Shown here one piece after another: positions 1-9,202 of a stretch of DNA of 64,000 nucleotides (positions are counted from its first letter, which is position 1; every line of letters begins with the position of its first letter). The notes beneath the pieces are model-generated. The model was not told the origin of the DNA. It was given only the letters and a program-made list of their open reading frames with translations, and made no database searches. Both the position numbers and the translations under genes were made by a program. Origin of the DNA: Bradyrhizobium sp. SZCCHNS1050 (GTDB lineage Bacteria; Pseudomonadota; Alphaproteobacteria; Rhizobiales; Xanthobacteraceae); assembly GCF_032484785.1 (NCBI RefSeq), contig NZ_JAUETR010000001.1:3289501-3353500 (forward strand), written 5' to 3'.

Positions 1-2
1 TG

Positions 3-1022
3 ATGACCAAATACTGGGTGCTGACCATGATCGGCGCCATCGGCCTTGCGGCGCTGCTGCACCCGGAACGGTTGCGCTTCCTGGCGTCGCCCGCGCCGTG
101 GATCGCGATCGTCACCATGCTGGTGGCGATGATCCCGCATCTGGTGTGGCTGTGGCGGGTCGATTTCGTCGCCATCACCTATGCCGGGGATGTCTATACG
201 CTGTCGGATCGCGGCCGCGCCGCCGAGCTCGTGCTCGGCTATGTCGGCCACAATCTGGCGCTGCTGGCTTTGCCGGTGGCGCTGGCGGCGCTGGTGATGG
301 CCTGGCCGCCGCGATTCGCCTTCCGCAACTGGCGCGGCGGTCCCAATCCTGGCGTGAATGTAAGCCAGGCGATCAATGTTTGGCTGGTGCAGGCGATCGT
401 TGCCGTCGGGCCGCCGCTCGGCGGCCTCGCCTTCACGATCTACATGAAGACCGATTGGGGCATCTCGCTGTTCTTCCTGGTGCCGCTGGCGCTGGTCGCA
501 ATTCCCGCGCTGCGGCTGCGATCGGTCATGCTGCCGCGGCTCGCCGCCGTCTGGCTCGTCCTGTCGCTGCTCACGCTGATCGCCTCGCCCTGGATTGCCC
601 GGCGCGAGATGGCCGCCAATCCGAACGGCGCCACCGGCTATGGCGCCCGTTCGGAGCTGGCGCGGGAGCTGACCAAGGCCTGGCATGCCCGATTCGGCTC
701 GCCCTGGCCGCTGGTGGCCGGCTTTGCCGAGATGAACACGCCGATGACCTTCTACAGCCCGGACCACCCAAGGCCGTTCACGGTGCCCACCACGCCCGAG
801 GAGACCTGGAGTTCCGGCCTGAGCGCGCTGGAGGACCTCAAGCGCGAGGGGTTCATCGGCATCTGCGACACCACCGACAACCGGATCGCGGCCTGCGAGG
901 CCTGGATGGCCAAGGAGGCCCCGAAAGCCGAGCCGCTGGTCATGACCACGCAGCGCTTCTTTCACGGCCAGGCGGGCCCTGCAATCGTTTGGAAGGTGTA
1001 TATTCAGGCATCGGGGGGATAG
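3..1022 (+). CDS. Glycosyltransferase family 39-like membrane protein, C-terminal part (5' end outside window)
   Basis: The reading frame is already open at the left edge, so the first visible ATG (base 3) is probably internal. The visible 339 residues show several hydrophobic spans (roughly residues 5-20, 33-50, 80-100, 128-148, 155-172 and 183-198) followed by a soluble tail of about 140 residues. This layout matches the C-terminal half of ArnT/PMT-like polyprenyl-phosphate sugar transferases, which move sugars from a lipid carrier on the periplasmic face of the inner membrane. The catalytic acidic residues of that family lie in the missing N-terminal loop, so activity cannot be judged. It converges with the gene ending at 1070. 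The family call rests on overall resemblance; any polytopic glycosyltransferase is possible. Confidence 0.6.
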   Translation: MTKYWVLTMIGAIGLAALLHPERLRFLASPAPWIAIVTMLVAMIPHLVWLWRVDFVAITYAGDVYTLSDRGRAAELVLGYVGHNLALLALPVALAALVMAWPPRFAFRNWRGGPNPGVNVSQAINVWLVQAIVAVGPPLGGLAFTIYMKTDWGISLFFLVPLALVAIPALRLRSVMLPRLAAVWLVLSLLTLIASPWIARREMAANPNGATGYGARSELARELTKAWHARFGSPWPLVAGFAEMNTPMTFYSPDHPRPFTVPTTPEETWSSGLSALEDLKREGFIGICDTTDNRIAACEAWMAKEAPKAEPLVMTTQRFFHGQAGPAIVWKVYIQASGG

Positions 1023-1069
1023 CTCCGCGGTCGTCCCGGCCAAGCGCTCCTGCGCGCGAGGCCTCCCGA

Positions 1070-1603
1070 TCACCGGAGCAGGGAATCGAGCTGGCGGATC
1101 AGCTCTCCGACCCGGCCTCCTCCGGGCGGCGGACCAGGATAACGCCTGAGGACGTCCACGACCTCTCGAGAAGCAAGGAGCCGTGATCGCGCGAGGTAGT
1201 CAGTGCCGACGGCGGGAACGTCTCCGGCCGAGATTTCGAAAGCTCGCGCCGCGTGGCCGGCAGCTCCGAGGATGTGCTTGACCTGGGAAGGGTTCGCGAG
1301 GGGATGAAGGAAGCCCGCGCCCGCCGCGGCAAGGGCAGCGCGAGCGGCCTCATAGGCCGCGCGCAACCCTTCATCGCGGGCTTCGATTGCCGCCCGCTGC
1401 GCCGCCCACGCGCTATCCCGTAGGGATTTGCTCCGACTCCCGCCGCTCGCAAAGCTTCGGGCGGCCTGTATTGCGGCTCGTGCACGAAGATCATCCGGTC
1501 GGTCGCGTTCGAAGATCGCCAGCGCCGGATGTGCAGAGAGGGCCGCGTATTCAGCCACGGCTCGCAGGTCTGCCTCGCTCAGCCGAATAGTGCTACTGGA
1601 CAT
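1070..1603 (-). CDS. Imm-5-like putative immunity protein
   Basis: A 177-residue, Ala/Arg-rich, all-helical protein. The pattern of a leading helix, then FERDRPDD, then an IQAARSF-type helix, then repeated Ala-rich helices and a GAAGHAARA segment resembles the 'putative immunity protein' (Imm-5-like) family. Such proteins are often found alone in actinobacteria and alphaproteobacteria, and the immunity role is inferred from family members near polymorphic toxins. No toxin gene is visible here. The start is an ATG with an AGGA element about five bases upstream. It lies downstream of ptsH on the same strand, where related genomes often carry ahcY, so it may be a lineage-specific insertion. The family assignment is by eye. 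Confidence 0.55.
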   Translation of the reverse strand: MSSSTIRLSEADLRAVAEYAALSAHPALAIFERDRPDDLRARAAIQAARSFASGGSRSKSLRDSAWAAQRAAIEARDEGLRAAYEAARAALAAAGAGFLHPLANPSQVKHILGAAGHAARAFEISAGDVPAVGTDYLARSRLLASREVVDVLRRYPGPPPGGGRVGELIRQLDSLLR

Positions 1604-1692
1604 GCCATCCTTACCGCGTCGCTATGCGAGGATAGGCGCAAATCGGGTAGAATGCCCCATTGCGGCATGGCGAAACGCGTTTCGGGAGGCCC

Positions 1693-2022
1693 TTACACGC
1701 CTTCTTCGTGGAACTTGTCGTTCACCAGGTCGGTGATCGCCTGCAGCGCGGCCTCCGCCTCGGGCCCGGTGGCGGAGACCAGGATCTTGGTTCCCGGCGC
1801 CGCCGCCAGCATCATCAGGCCCATGATCGAGCGGCCGCCGACGGTCTCGCCGCCGCGCGTCACCCAGACCTCGGCCCGGAACTTCTCGACCATCTGCACG
1901 AATTTCGCCGAGGCCCGCGCATGCAGGCCGCGCTTGTTGGTGATCAGCAGCTCTCGCGAGATGGCTCCGGCAGGGACAGCCGGGCCGGCGACGTTGTCCT
2001 GCTGAGCATCCTCGTCGCTCAT
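1693..2022 (-). CDS. ptsH: HPr phosphocarrier protein of the phosphotransferase system
   Basis: This cytoplasmic phosphocarrier accepts phosphate from Enzyme I on a histidine and from HprK on a serine. The active-site motif KRGLHARASAK places the phosphorylatable histidine at residue 34, and GGRSIMGLM gives the regulatory serine at residue 65. An N-terminal extension of about 20 residues precedes the usual HPr fold. Its start overlaps the stop of the EIIA-Man gene by 4 bp (ATGA), indicating translational coupling. With EIIA-Man and HprK upstream and no sugar permease nearby, it probably belongs to an incomplete, regulatory PTS of the alphaproteobacterial type. Confidence 0.95.
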   Translation of the reverse strand: MSDEDAQQDNVAGPAVPAGAISRELLITNKRGLHARASAKFVQMVEKFRAEVWVTRGGETVGGRSIMGLMMLAAAPGTKILVSATGPEAEAALQAITDLVNDKFHEEGV

Positions 2023-2420
2023 TTGCCGGCGAGCACCCGGCTGGCGATGGTGACGTATTTGCGTCCCGCCTCCTGCGCCATCGCGATGGCGTCGGGCAGC
2101 GAGCGCTCCTCGCGCACCTTGGCGAGCTTCACCAGCATGGGCAGGTTGATGCCCGCGAGCACCTCGACCTTGGGCCGGCTCATGCAGGAGATGGCGAGAT
2201 TCGACGGCGTGCCGCCGAACATGTCGGTGAGAATGGCGACACCGTCGCCGGTGTCGACGCGGTTCACGGCTTCGATGATGTCGCTGCGACAGAGATCGGA
2301 ATCATCGTCGGCGCCAATCGTGACCGCTTCGATTTGTTTTTGAGGACCCATGACGTGTTCCAGCGCCGCCCTGAACTCGTCGGCGAGGCGCCCATGGGTC
2401 ACCAGTACCAGGCCAATCAT
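2019..2420 (-). CDS. PTS EIIA component, mannose (EIIA-Man) family
   Basis: A 133-residue EIIA-Man domain. The N-terminus MIGLVLVTHGRLADEF carries the phosphorylatable histidine at residue 9. TDMFGGTPSNLA is the family's conserved loop. In alphaproteobacteria this lone EIIA takes phosphate from HPr and acts in regulation rather than sugar import. The frame extends upstream to 2528, but the added residues are low-complexity and the family start is the ATG at 2418-2420, preceded by an AGGAG-type site. It lies between hprK and ptsH and overlaps ptsH by 4 bp. No membrane IIC/IID partner is present, which supports a regulatory role. Confidence 0.93.
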   Translation of the reverse strand: MIGLVLVTHGRLADEFRAALEHVMGPQKQIEAVTIGADDDSDLCRSDIIEAVNRVDTGDGVAILTDMFGGTPSNLAISCMSRPKVEVLAGINLPMLVKLAKVREERSLPDAIAMAQEAGRKYVTIASRVLAGK

Positions 2421-2615
2421 CGGATACTCCTCGCGGGCGCCTTGGGTGCACCGCACGAACGCGCCACTTTGACCATCCGGAGCCCTCGCGCAAGAGGGCA
2501 TATTCGCGAGTCTCCCGGATTCTGGCATACAGAATGGGAGGGGGCGGCGGTCTACTCGGTCGCGATAGTGGGGCTGATATGGTTACCAATTTGCCCCACA
2601 CAATCGGCCGAAAGA

Positions 2616-3077
2616 TTACCGGAACATGAAAGCTTGAGTGGTAATTAGTTCCGCCACAACCAGCGGGAGGGGTGAGAAACCCGGGCCGACAGGTATCCGT
2701 GGCAATTCGATACCGTTGAGATGAATCCGAAGCGATTCGGCGTTCGGCAGGCGGGCAGCGTCCTCGGCCATCAGGTCAACCACAAGCCCAAGTTTCGCCT
2801 CCGACACATGGTCGCAGGCGCGGATTCCAAGGCCGCGGATCTCGATCAGCCCGGCCAGAGCGGGCGCGGGGCTCACCCACATTTCCCCGCCGCGTGTGGC
2901 GAGATGAACACGGTCGTCGCCCACCAGAACCGTTGGCGGCAGCTGTCCCGCGCGTCCGGCGAGGATCAGATCGAAGGCGAGTCGGGATTTACCGGAACCG
3001 GAGGGGCCCCGGATCAGGACGGCCTGCTCCCCAACCTGGACGGCAGACGCATGGATGCTCGCCGTTTCGTTCGTCAC
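2616..3077 (-). CDS. hprK: HPr kinase/phosphorylase, short alphaproteobacterial form
   Basis: A serine kinase for HPr. The Walker A loop GPSGSGKS is at residues 24-31, followed by LVGDDRVHL and the HprK signature GLIEIRGLGI. At 153 residues it has only the catalytic C-terminal domain and lacks the N-terminal domain of Firmicutes enzymes, as is usual in Rhizobiales. Its ATG overlaps the chvG stop by 4 bp, so kinase and sensor are translationally coupled. A gap of about 195 bp with no clear gene separates it from the EIIA-Man gene. The coupling suggests PTS phosphorylation state and ChvGI signalling are linked; that link is inference. Confidence 0.93.
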   Translation of the reverse strand: MTNETASIHASAVQVGEQAVLIRGPSGSGKSRLAFDLILAGRAGQLPPTVLVGDDRVHLATRGGEMWVSPAPALAGLIEIRGLGIRACDHVSEAKLGLVVDLMAEDAARLPNAESLRIHLNGIELPRIPVGPGFSPLPLVVAELITTQAFMFR

Positions 3078-4879
3078 GACGCCGGCAGCCGGACGACGAA
3101 GCGAGCCCCGGCCGAGGTCGGATGTCCGTCGGCGTCAACAGGGCCGGGCCGGTTCTCGGCCCAGATCCGCCCGCCATGGGCGTCGATGATCTGCTTGGAG
3201 ATCGACAGGCCCAGCCCGGAATTCTGGCCAAAGCCCTGGTGCGGCCGGTCGGTATAGAACCGCTCGAAGATGCGCTGCAGGGCGTCCTCGCGAATGCCGG
3301 GGCCGTCATCATCGACGGTGATCTCGATCTCCGAGCGCACGCGCCGGCAGGTGATGCGCACCTTGCCGCCGGCCGCGGAGAACGATTGCGCGTTCGACAG
3401 AAGGTTGGAGATCACCTGGCCGAGCCGCGAATCATGCCCGGGCACCGAGAAGGTGTCGTTGGCGCCGCGGCCCTCGAAGCGGACCTCGACGGTGACGTCG
3501 GTGCCGAGCTTGGTCTCGTTGGCGACCGAGGTCAGCGTGTTCAGCAGCCGGCGCAGATCGACCAGGGTCATGTCCTGGCGCTGCAGCTCGGCATCGAGCC
3601 GGCTGGCGTCGGAAATGTCGGAGATCAGCCGGTCGAGCCGCTTCACGTCGTGCTCGATCACGGCGAGCAGGCGGGCGCGGCTGTTGTCGTTGCGCGCCAG
3701 CGGCAGCGTCTCGACCGCCGAGCGCAGCGAGGTCAGCGGGTTCTTGAGCTCGTGGGCAACGTCGGCGGCGAACATCTCGATCGCCTCGATGCGGTTGTAG
3801 AGCGCGTCTGTCATGTCGCGCAGCGCCCCGGAGAGATGGCCGATCTCGTCGCGGCGGCGGGTGAAGTCGGGAATCTCGACGCGGGTCTTGATGCGGCGGC
3901 GGACCCGCTCGGCACTGTCGGCGAGCCGGCGCACCGGACCGGCGATGGTGCTGGCGAGCAGCAGCGACAGCACGATCATGACGGCGGAGGCGACGCCGCC
4001 GACCTTCAGAATGGCAAGACGCTCGGCGGTGACCATCTGGTCGATGTCGTCGCCCTGCGTCGACAGCATCAGGGCGCCGTGGATGGTGCGCGAGCGCTGC
4101 ACCGACACCGCGACCGAGACGATCACTTCGCCGCGCGAATTGACCCTCACCATGCTGCGCTTCTGGCCCTTCAGCGCGTCGGCGACTTCCTCGTAGCCGT
4201 TGCCGTTCTCCGGGCCATATTCGCGGTACAGCGGCAGGTCGCCGCGATTGAGCCAGGTGCGTACCGAGATCAGCGCACGCTCGACGAAGCCGGGCTTCTC
4301 GCTCGACGGCGGCGGCAGGTCGAAGCGCAGCACGTTCTCCAGGTTGCGGCTGTCGAGCAGGAGCCCGCCATTCGGATCATAGATGCGCGCGCGCGTCTTG
4401 GTCGGCGAGATCAGCGTGCGCAGCACCGGCGCGACGCGTTCCGGATTGATCGGGAAGTCGAGCGGCGAATATTCGTCCGGCGCGCCGTAGCTCTCGCCGG
4501 GCTTGAGATCGAGCAGGCGCTCGGGATCGATGGTGATGGTGTTGGTCTGCACCGTGGCCGAGGCGGCGATGGCGCCGGCGATGATCTCGGCCTGCACCAG
4601 GAGGCTCTGCGCACGCGCATCGATCAGGCCGGCGCGGAACTGCGACAGGTACAGGATGCTTGCAACCAGTGCGAGCAGGCCGGCGATGTTCAGCGAGACG
4701 ATGCGGCGGGTGAGGCTCGAGAACGACAGCGCGAACAGGAACTGTCCGGCGCGGCGCAGCCAGCTCAGCGGACGCTGCCAGCCGGAGACGTGCGGGGTCT
4801 CGTCCGCCGCCTCGGACGCGATCGCGGCGGCGGCGTCGTGGGCATTCACGGCTGGGTCAAGCTGCGTGCGATCGAGCAA
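3074..4879 (-). CDS. chvG: ChvG-type sensor histidine kinase
   Basis: An inner-membrane sensor kinase paired with ChvI, which in rhizobia and Agrobacterium responds to acid and envelope conditions. Order of parts: N-terminal cytoplasmic tail, first membrane span (RIVSLNIAGLLALVAS), periplasmic sensing domain of about 200 residues, second span (VMIVLSLLLAST), HAMP linker, H-box FAADVAHELKNPLTS with the phosphoacceptor histidine, and an ATPase domain with N-box, DDDGPGI and GLGLSISK. I chose the TTG at 4877-4879 (601 residues) because a GGAG lies eight bases upstream. The frame is open to an ATG at 4999, giving 641 residues, as an alternative. It overlaps hprK by 4 bp and lies 222 bp downstream of chvI. 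Confidence 0.9.
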   Translation of the reverse strand: MLDRTQLDPAVNAHDAAAAIASEAADETPHVSGWQRPLSWLRRAGQFLFALSFSSLTRRIVSLNIAGLLALVASILYLSQFRAGLIDARAQSLLVQAEIIAGAIAASATVQTNTITIDPERLLDLKPGESYGAPDEYSPLDFPINPERVAPVLRTLISPTKTRARIYDPNGGLLLDSRNLENVLRFDLPPPSSEKPGFVERALISVRTWLNRGDLPLYREYGPENGNGYEEVADALKGQKRSMVRVNSRGEVIVSVAVSVQRSRTIHGALMLSTQGDDIDQMVTAERLAILKVGGVASAVMIVLSLLLASTIAGPVRRLADSAERVRRRIKTRVEIPDFTRRRDEIGHLSGALRDMTDALYNRIEAIEMFAADVAHELKNPLTSLRSAVETLPLARNDNSRARLLAVIEHDVKRLDRLISDISDASRLDAELQRQDMTLVDLRRLLNTLTSVANETKLGTDVTVEVRFEGRGANDTFSVPGHDSRLGQVISNLLSNAQSFSAAGGKVRITCRRVRSEIEITVDDDGPGIREDALQRIFERFYTDRPHQGFGQNSGLGLSISKQIIDAHGGRIWAENRPGPVDADGHPTSAGARFVVRLPAS

Positions 4880-5101
4880 TGTGAGTGCTCCGATTCCGAA
4901 TTTCGTAGGGGTTGTGCGGCGAATTCCCGCGAGAACTCGACTTGCCGCACCCGAATTCGCCGCAACAATGGCCCCGTTCCGGCATCTGCGCTCGGACAAA
5001 CGCGCAGGAGGCGTAGCCTATCCAATCGAGACCGCGACGTCAGCGCGCAATTTCGCATGACGTCGCGCAAGGCAATGCTTCAGGTCCCTTGCTGCAGGGC
5101 T

Positions 5102-5803
5102 TCAGGTTTCCTTGAAGCGATAGCCGACGCCGTAGAGGGTCTCGATCATCTCGAACTCCTCGTCGACCATCTTGAACTTCTTGCGCAGCCGCTTGATGTG
5201 GCTGTCGATGGTGCGGTCGTCGACATAGACCTGGTCGTCATAGGCCGCGTCCATCAGCGCATTGCGGCTCTTGACCACGCCCGGACGCTGCGCCAGCGCC
5301 TGCAGGATCAGGAACTCGGTGACGGTCAGCGTGACCGGCTCGTTCTTCCAGGTGCAGGTGTGACGCTCCGGATCCATGCGCAGCAGGCCGCGATCGAGCG
5401 CCTTGGCGTCGTTCTCCTTCGGCAGCGCCGTCGGATCCTTCGGCTGCGAGCGGCGCAGCACGGCCTTGACGCGCTCCACCAGCAGGCGCTGCGAGAACGG
5501 TTTGCGGATGAAGTCGTCCGCGCCCATCTTCAGGCCGAACAGCTCGTCGATCTCCTCGTCCTTGGAGGTGAGGAAGATCACCGGCAGGTCGGACTTCTGG
5601 CGAAGCCGCCGCAACGTCTCCATGCCGTCCATGCGCGGCATCTTGATGTCGAGGATGGCGAGGTCAGGCTGGCTGGTCCGAAAACCGTCGAGCGCCGACG
5701 CACCATCGGTATAGGTCATGATCCGATAACCCTCGGCCTCGAGCGCGATGGAGACGGATGTCAGAATGTTGCGGTCGTCATCGACCAAGGCGATTGTGGG
5801 CAT
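5102..5803 (-). CDS. chvI: ChvI-type response regulator (OmpR family)
   Basis: A 233-residue transcription factor. The receiver domain has the acidic pocket at residues 8-10, the phosphoacceptor Asp 52 in [13 protein letters not shown], a conserved Thr in FLTSKDE, and Lys in IRKPFSQR. The C-terminal winged-helix DNA-binding domain includes [16 protein letters not shown]. It is the partner of the ChvG kinase encoded downstream on the same strand. In rhizobia ChvI controls cell-envelope, exopolysaccharide and acid-response genes. The 218 bp to the divergent gene at 6022 should hold the operon promoter. Confidence 0.93.
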   Translation of the reverse strand: MPTIALVDDDRNILTSVSIALEAEGYRIMTYTDGASALDGFRTSQPDLAILDIKMPRMDGMETLRRLRQKSDLPVIFLTSKDEEIDELFGLKMGADDFIRKPFSQRLLVERVKAVLRRSQPKDPTALPKENDAKALDRGLLRMDPERHTCTWKNEPVTLTVTEFLILQALAQRPGVVKSRNALMDAAYDDQVYVDDRTIDSHIKRLRKKFKMVDEEFEMIETLYGVGYRFKET

Positions 5804-6021
5804 GAGCCTGCTTTCAGAGTCTGGTTACGCCGAGACTTCGAGAATCAAGATAAGGGCCGCATATTTGGGCTTCGAACATGGTCAACGAGCAATGCAAGCT
5901 GGGCTGAAGTGTGACCGAGTTCCACAAATACCATGGCAAAGTCTTGTGCCGCGCCCAGGTTTGTGGCCCGTTTAGCCGAAAAAAGGCCTTCATTGCAACT
6001 GGATGGACGAGGGAAAAGACG

Positions 6022-6747
6022 ATGTCTGCGAGCTTTAACCCTAACCGCGTGACGCAATCCCTGCTGCGCCGAAGCCGGCAGGGCGCACTTGCGACCTTGA
6101 TGGTTGGTACGGGCGATCCCTACTGCTCCCTCGTCAACGTCGCCACCGCGTCCGATGGTGCTCCGATCATCCTGATCTCGCGATTAGCTGTACACACCAG
6201 GAATCTACTTGCCGATTCGCGCGTATCGCTGATGCTCGACGAACGGGCGCCGGGCGATCCGCTCGAGGGAACTCGCATCATGCTGTCGGGCAAGGCCGAG
6301 CAGGCCACCGACGACAATCGCGAGATGATGCGCCGTCGGTATCTCAATGCGCATCCGTCCGCTGCGGACTATGCGGATTTCGCCGACTTCTCGTTCTTCG
6401 TGATTCGTCCGTCAGGCGCGCATCTCGTCGCCGGATTCGGCCGCATCGTCGATCTCAAGCCCGAGCAGTTTCTCACGGATATCTCCGATGCTGATGAACT
6501 GATTCTGGCAGAGCAGGGCGCTGTCGATCACATGAACGAAGATCACCGTGAGGCGCTCGCCCTCTACGCGACGAAGCTGCTCGGCGCCGAAGCCGCGGAG
6601 TGGCGGTGTAGCGGCTGTGACCCGGAAGGATTGGATCTGATGGCCGACGGCAAGACGCTACGGCTCGGGTTTCCCGAGCGCGTAACCACGCCCGGGGCGT
6701 TGCGCAAGATGCTTGTGCGGCTTGCTGACGAGGCACGCGCGAAGTGA
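6022..6747 (+). CDS. HugZ-like pyridoxamine 5'-phosphate oxidase-fold protein with DUF2470 domain
   Basis: A 241-residue protein. The N-terminal split-barrel flavin/heme-binding domain (residues about 8-150) has the typical ATLMVGTGDPYCSLVNVA start. The C-terminal DUF2470-like domain contains AVDHMNEDHREALALY. Related HugZ/HutZ proteins bind or degrade heme, while others are flavin-dependent reductases of unknown substrate, so function here is not fixed. I placed the start at the ATG at 6022, where family similarity begins; the frame opens upstream at 5911 without similarity. It is divergent from chvI. Confidence 0.8.
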   Translation: MSASFNPNRVTQSLLRRSRQGALATLMVGTGDPYCSLVNVATASDGAPIILISRLAVHTRNLLADSRVSLMLDERAPGDPLEGTRIMLSGKAEQATDDNREMMRRRYLNAHPSAADYADFADFSFFVIRPSGAHLVAGFGRIVDLKPEQFLTDISDADELILAEQGAVDHMNEDHREALALYATKLLGAEAAEWRCSGCDPEGLDLMADGKTLRLGFPERVTTPGALRKMLVRLADEARAK

Positions 6748-7428
6748 GGTGTAGTTCGAGCCCGCTTTGATGGCTGTGCTCATCCTCTCGTGACGAAAGA
6801 CGACAAAGTTCACGCATGAACGCAGTTGCGGTGAAGCTCGATGAGTACGCTCCCTGTCCAGCGGAGGGCAAGCGCCGCGCAAACCCATGGCGTGGGCGCG
6901 AGTGAGCTCGTTGACGTCGCGGCCGGGCGAAGTCGGGATTATGTGATCCCGCAAGCGCGAGGCAATCGTGAATGGAAGCTGGCTGATCGGGTGGGCGACG
7001 ACACGGCTGATCACCGACGCATTCCGTCGGCTCGGGCGGCGTCCCTTGATCGGTTGCAGCGAGGCGGTGCGACGGGCGTTGGCCGGATGCTCGGTCTTCG
7101 CCTTGGTCTTCGCTTGCCGGCGCGAATTCGTCGATTTGAGCGTCGTTCGTCGTTCTCGTGAAACCCAACCGCGCTGATATATCTGTTGCGTTGCAGCAAC
7201 TCAGCGGGGCGCAGGCGGCTGCTGCTGGAATGTGCATGGAGCGGCAAAACATGAGCTACGTACATCACGGTTTGCCAATAACCAATTGGGCCGGATCGTC
7301 TTGGCAAGACCAGCGTTGATCAGTATTAGGTCGGCGACCGCGCTTCGATAAGGCGATGTAACGGCAACGGTCACCGCGCAACGCGCGCGACTGCGCGCAA
7401 CAGATGCGGGCTCTCAGGAGGGATCTTC
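6748..7428. other. Gene-free 0.68-kb region upstream of pckA
   Basis: No reading frame here looks like a real gene. Candidates on both strands are Arg/Ser/Pro-rich, overlap each other, and lack ribosome sites and recognisable motifs. The last 100-150 bp should hold the pckA promoter. The length is unusual for this otherwise compact genome, so it may be decayed coding DNA or contain a small RNA that I cannot define. Confidence 0.4.
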
Positions 7429-9042
7429 GTGCAAGAGACGGGTATTCGCAACGGCGCCTTCGGTGCCGACAAGTTCGGCTTAAAGAACCTCAAGCAGGTG
7501 CACTGGAATCTCGGCGCTCCCCAGCTCTATCAGTATTCGCTGGCGGCGGGCGAGGCGGTGCTGTCGGCCGACGGGGCGCTGTGCGCGGATACTGGCGAGT
7601 TCACCGGCCGCAGCCCGAAGGACAAGTTCACGGTGCGTGACGCCTCCACCGAAAAGATGTGGTGGGCGGGCAACCAGGCGATCACGCCCGCGCAGTTCGA
7701 GGCGCTGCATCAGGACTTCATCAAGCACGCCGAAGGCAAGACCCTGTTTGCGCAGGATCTCTATGGCGGCGCCGATCCGAGCTTCCGCATCAAGACGCGC
7801 GTCTTCACCGAACTTGCCTGGCATTCGCTGTTCATCCGCACGCTTCTGATCCGCCCCGAGAAGATCGAGCTCGACACCTTCGTGCCGGAGCTCACGATCA
7901 TCGACATGCCGAGCTTCCGTGCCGACCCGAAACGCCACGGCGTGCGCTCGCAGAACGTCGTCGCGATCGATTTCGCCCGCAAGATCGTCCTGATCGGCGG
8001 GTCCTATTATGCCGGCGAGATGAAGAAGAGCGTGTTCACCACGCTCAACTACTACCTGCCCGAACGCGGCGTGATGCCGATGCACTGCTCGGCCAATGTC
8101 GGTTCGAACGGCGACACCGCTGTCTTCTTCGGCCTGTCCGGCACCGGCAAGACGACGCTGTCGGCCGATCCGAACCGCACCTTGATCGGCGACGACGAGC
8201 ATGGCTGGGGACCGTCCGGCGTGTTCAACTTCGAGGGCGGCTGCTACGCCAAGTGCATCAAGCTGTCGCAGGAAGCCGAGCCGCAGATCTATGCGGCGTC
8301 GACCCGGTTTGGTGCGGTGCTCGAGAACGTCGTGCTCGATGAGGATACGCGCGTTCCCGATTTCGACGACGGCTCCAAGACGGAGAACACCCGCTCGGCC
8401 TATCCGCTCGACTACATCCCGAACGCCTCGCGCACCGGCCGCGCGCCGCATCCGAAGAACGTCGTGATGCTCGCCGCCGACGCCTTCGGCGTGCTGCCGC
8501 CGATCGCAAAGCTCTCGCCGGCGCAGGCGATGTACCACTTCCTGTCCGGCTACACCGCCAAGGTCGCGGGCACCGAGCGCGGCTTGGGCTCCGAGCCGCA
8601 GCCGGAATTCTCGACCTGCTTCGGCTCGCCGTTCCTGCCGCTCGATCCGTCCGTCTACGGCAACATGCTGCGGCAGCTGATCGCCGAGCACAATGTCGAC
8701 TGCTGGCTGGTCAACACCGGCTGGACCGGCGGCAAGTATGGCACGGGCTCGCGCATGCCGATCAAGGTGACGCGCGCGCTGCTGACGGCGGCGCTCGACG
8801 GCAGCTTGCGCAACGTCGAGTTCCGCACCGACAAATATTTCGGTTTCGCGGTGCCGACCGCGCTGCCGGGCGTGCCGACCGAGATCCTCGACCCGGTCAA
8901 CACCTGGAAGGACAAGGCCGAGTTCGACAAGACTGCGCGCGCGCTGGTCGGCATGTTCCAGAAGAATTTTGCCAAGTTCGAAGCCCAGGTCGATGCCGAG
9001 GTCCGTAACGCCGCGCCGGATCTGAAGCTGGCGGCGGAGTAG
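7429..9042 (+). CDS. pckA: Phosphoenolpyruvate carboxykinase (ATP)
   Basis: Converts oxaloacetate and ATP to phosphoenolpyruvate, ADP and CO2, the first committed step of gluconeogenesis. It is needed for growth on C4-dicarboxylates, the typical carbon source of rhizobia. The 537-residue length is normal for the ATP-dependent family. Visible signatures are the kinase loop [14 protein letters not shown], the metal/substrate region with GDDEHGWG, and the conserved NTGWTGG near residue 430. The start is GTG at 7429-7431 with a strong AGGAGG seven to twelve bases upstream. A perfect hairpin at 9148-9174 follows the gene. Confidence 0.97.
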   Translation: MQETGIRNGAFGADKFGLKNLKQVHWNLGAPQLYQYSLAAGEAVLSADGALCADTGEFTGRSPKDKFTVRDASTEKMWWAGNQAITPAQFEALHQDFIKHAEGKTLFAQDLYGGADPSFRIKTRVFTELAWHSLFIRTLLIRPEKIELDTFVPELTIIDMPSFRADPKRHGVRSQNVVAIDFARKIVLIGGSYYAGEMKKSVFTTLNYYLPERGVMPMHCSANVGSNGDTAVFFGLSGTGKTTLSADPNRTLIGDDEHGWGPSGVFNFEGGCYAKCIKLSQEAEPQIYAASTRFGAVLENVVLDEDTRVPDFDDGSKTENTRSAYPLDYIPNASRTGRAPHPKNVVMLAADAFGVLPPIAKLSPAQAMYHFLSGYTAKVAGTERGLGSEPQPEFSTCFGSPFLPLDPSVYGNMLRQLIAEHNVDCWLVNTGWTGGKYGTGSRMPIKVTRALLTAALDGSLRNVEFRTDKYFGFAVPTALPGVPTEILDPVNTWKDKAEFDKTARALVGMFQKNFAKFEAQVDAEVRNAAPDLKLAAE

Positions 9043-9147
9043 GGCTGCAAACGTCAAGGGGGCGGTCGCGTTGCGGCTGACCCCACATTTTCCCGCTCCG
9101 CCCCGTTCAATGCACGAGAGGCGCGAGCTCAAGCCATACCCACAGCT

Positions 9148-9174
9148 GTCGTCCCGGCTCAAGGCCGGGACGAC
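9148..9174. terminator. 11-bp perfect hairpin between convergent genes, terminator-like repeat
   Basis: Perfect arms GTCGTCCCGGC (9148-9158) and GCCGGGACGAC (9164-9174) surround a 5-base loop, and a GTTTTC tract follows. It lies between pckA and the convergent thioesterase gene, so it could stop transcription from either side. The sequence also belongs to the GTCGTCCCGGC palindromic repeat type seen again near 48798. Confidence 0.55.
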
Positions 9175-9202
9175 GCCGTTTTCTTGGCTTGCGTCCCGGC
9201 TT

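Noticed and set aside
2894..5914. Plus-strand ORF of 1006 codons
   Set aside because: It is the antisense shadow of hprK, chvG and chvI, all of which have clear motifs on the minus strand. High GC makes long antisense frames common here.
7480..9162. Minus-strand ORF of 560 codons
   Set aside because: Antisense to pckA, low-complexity Arg/Ala/His translation, no motif.
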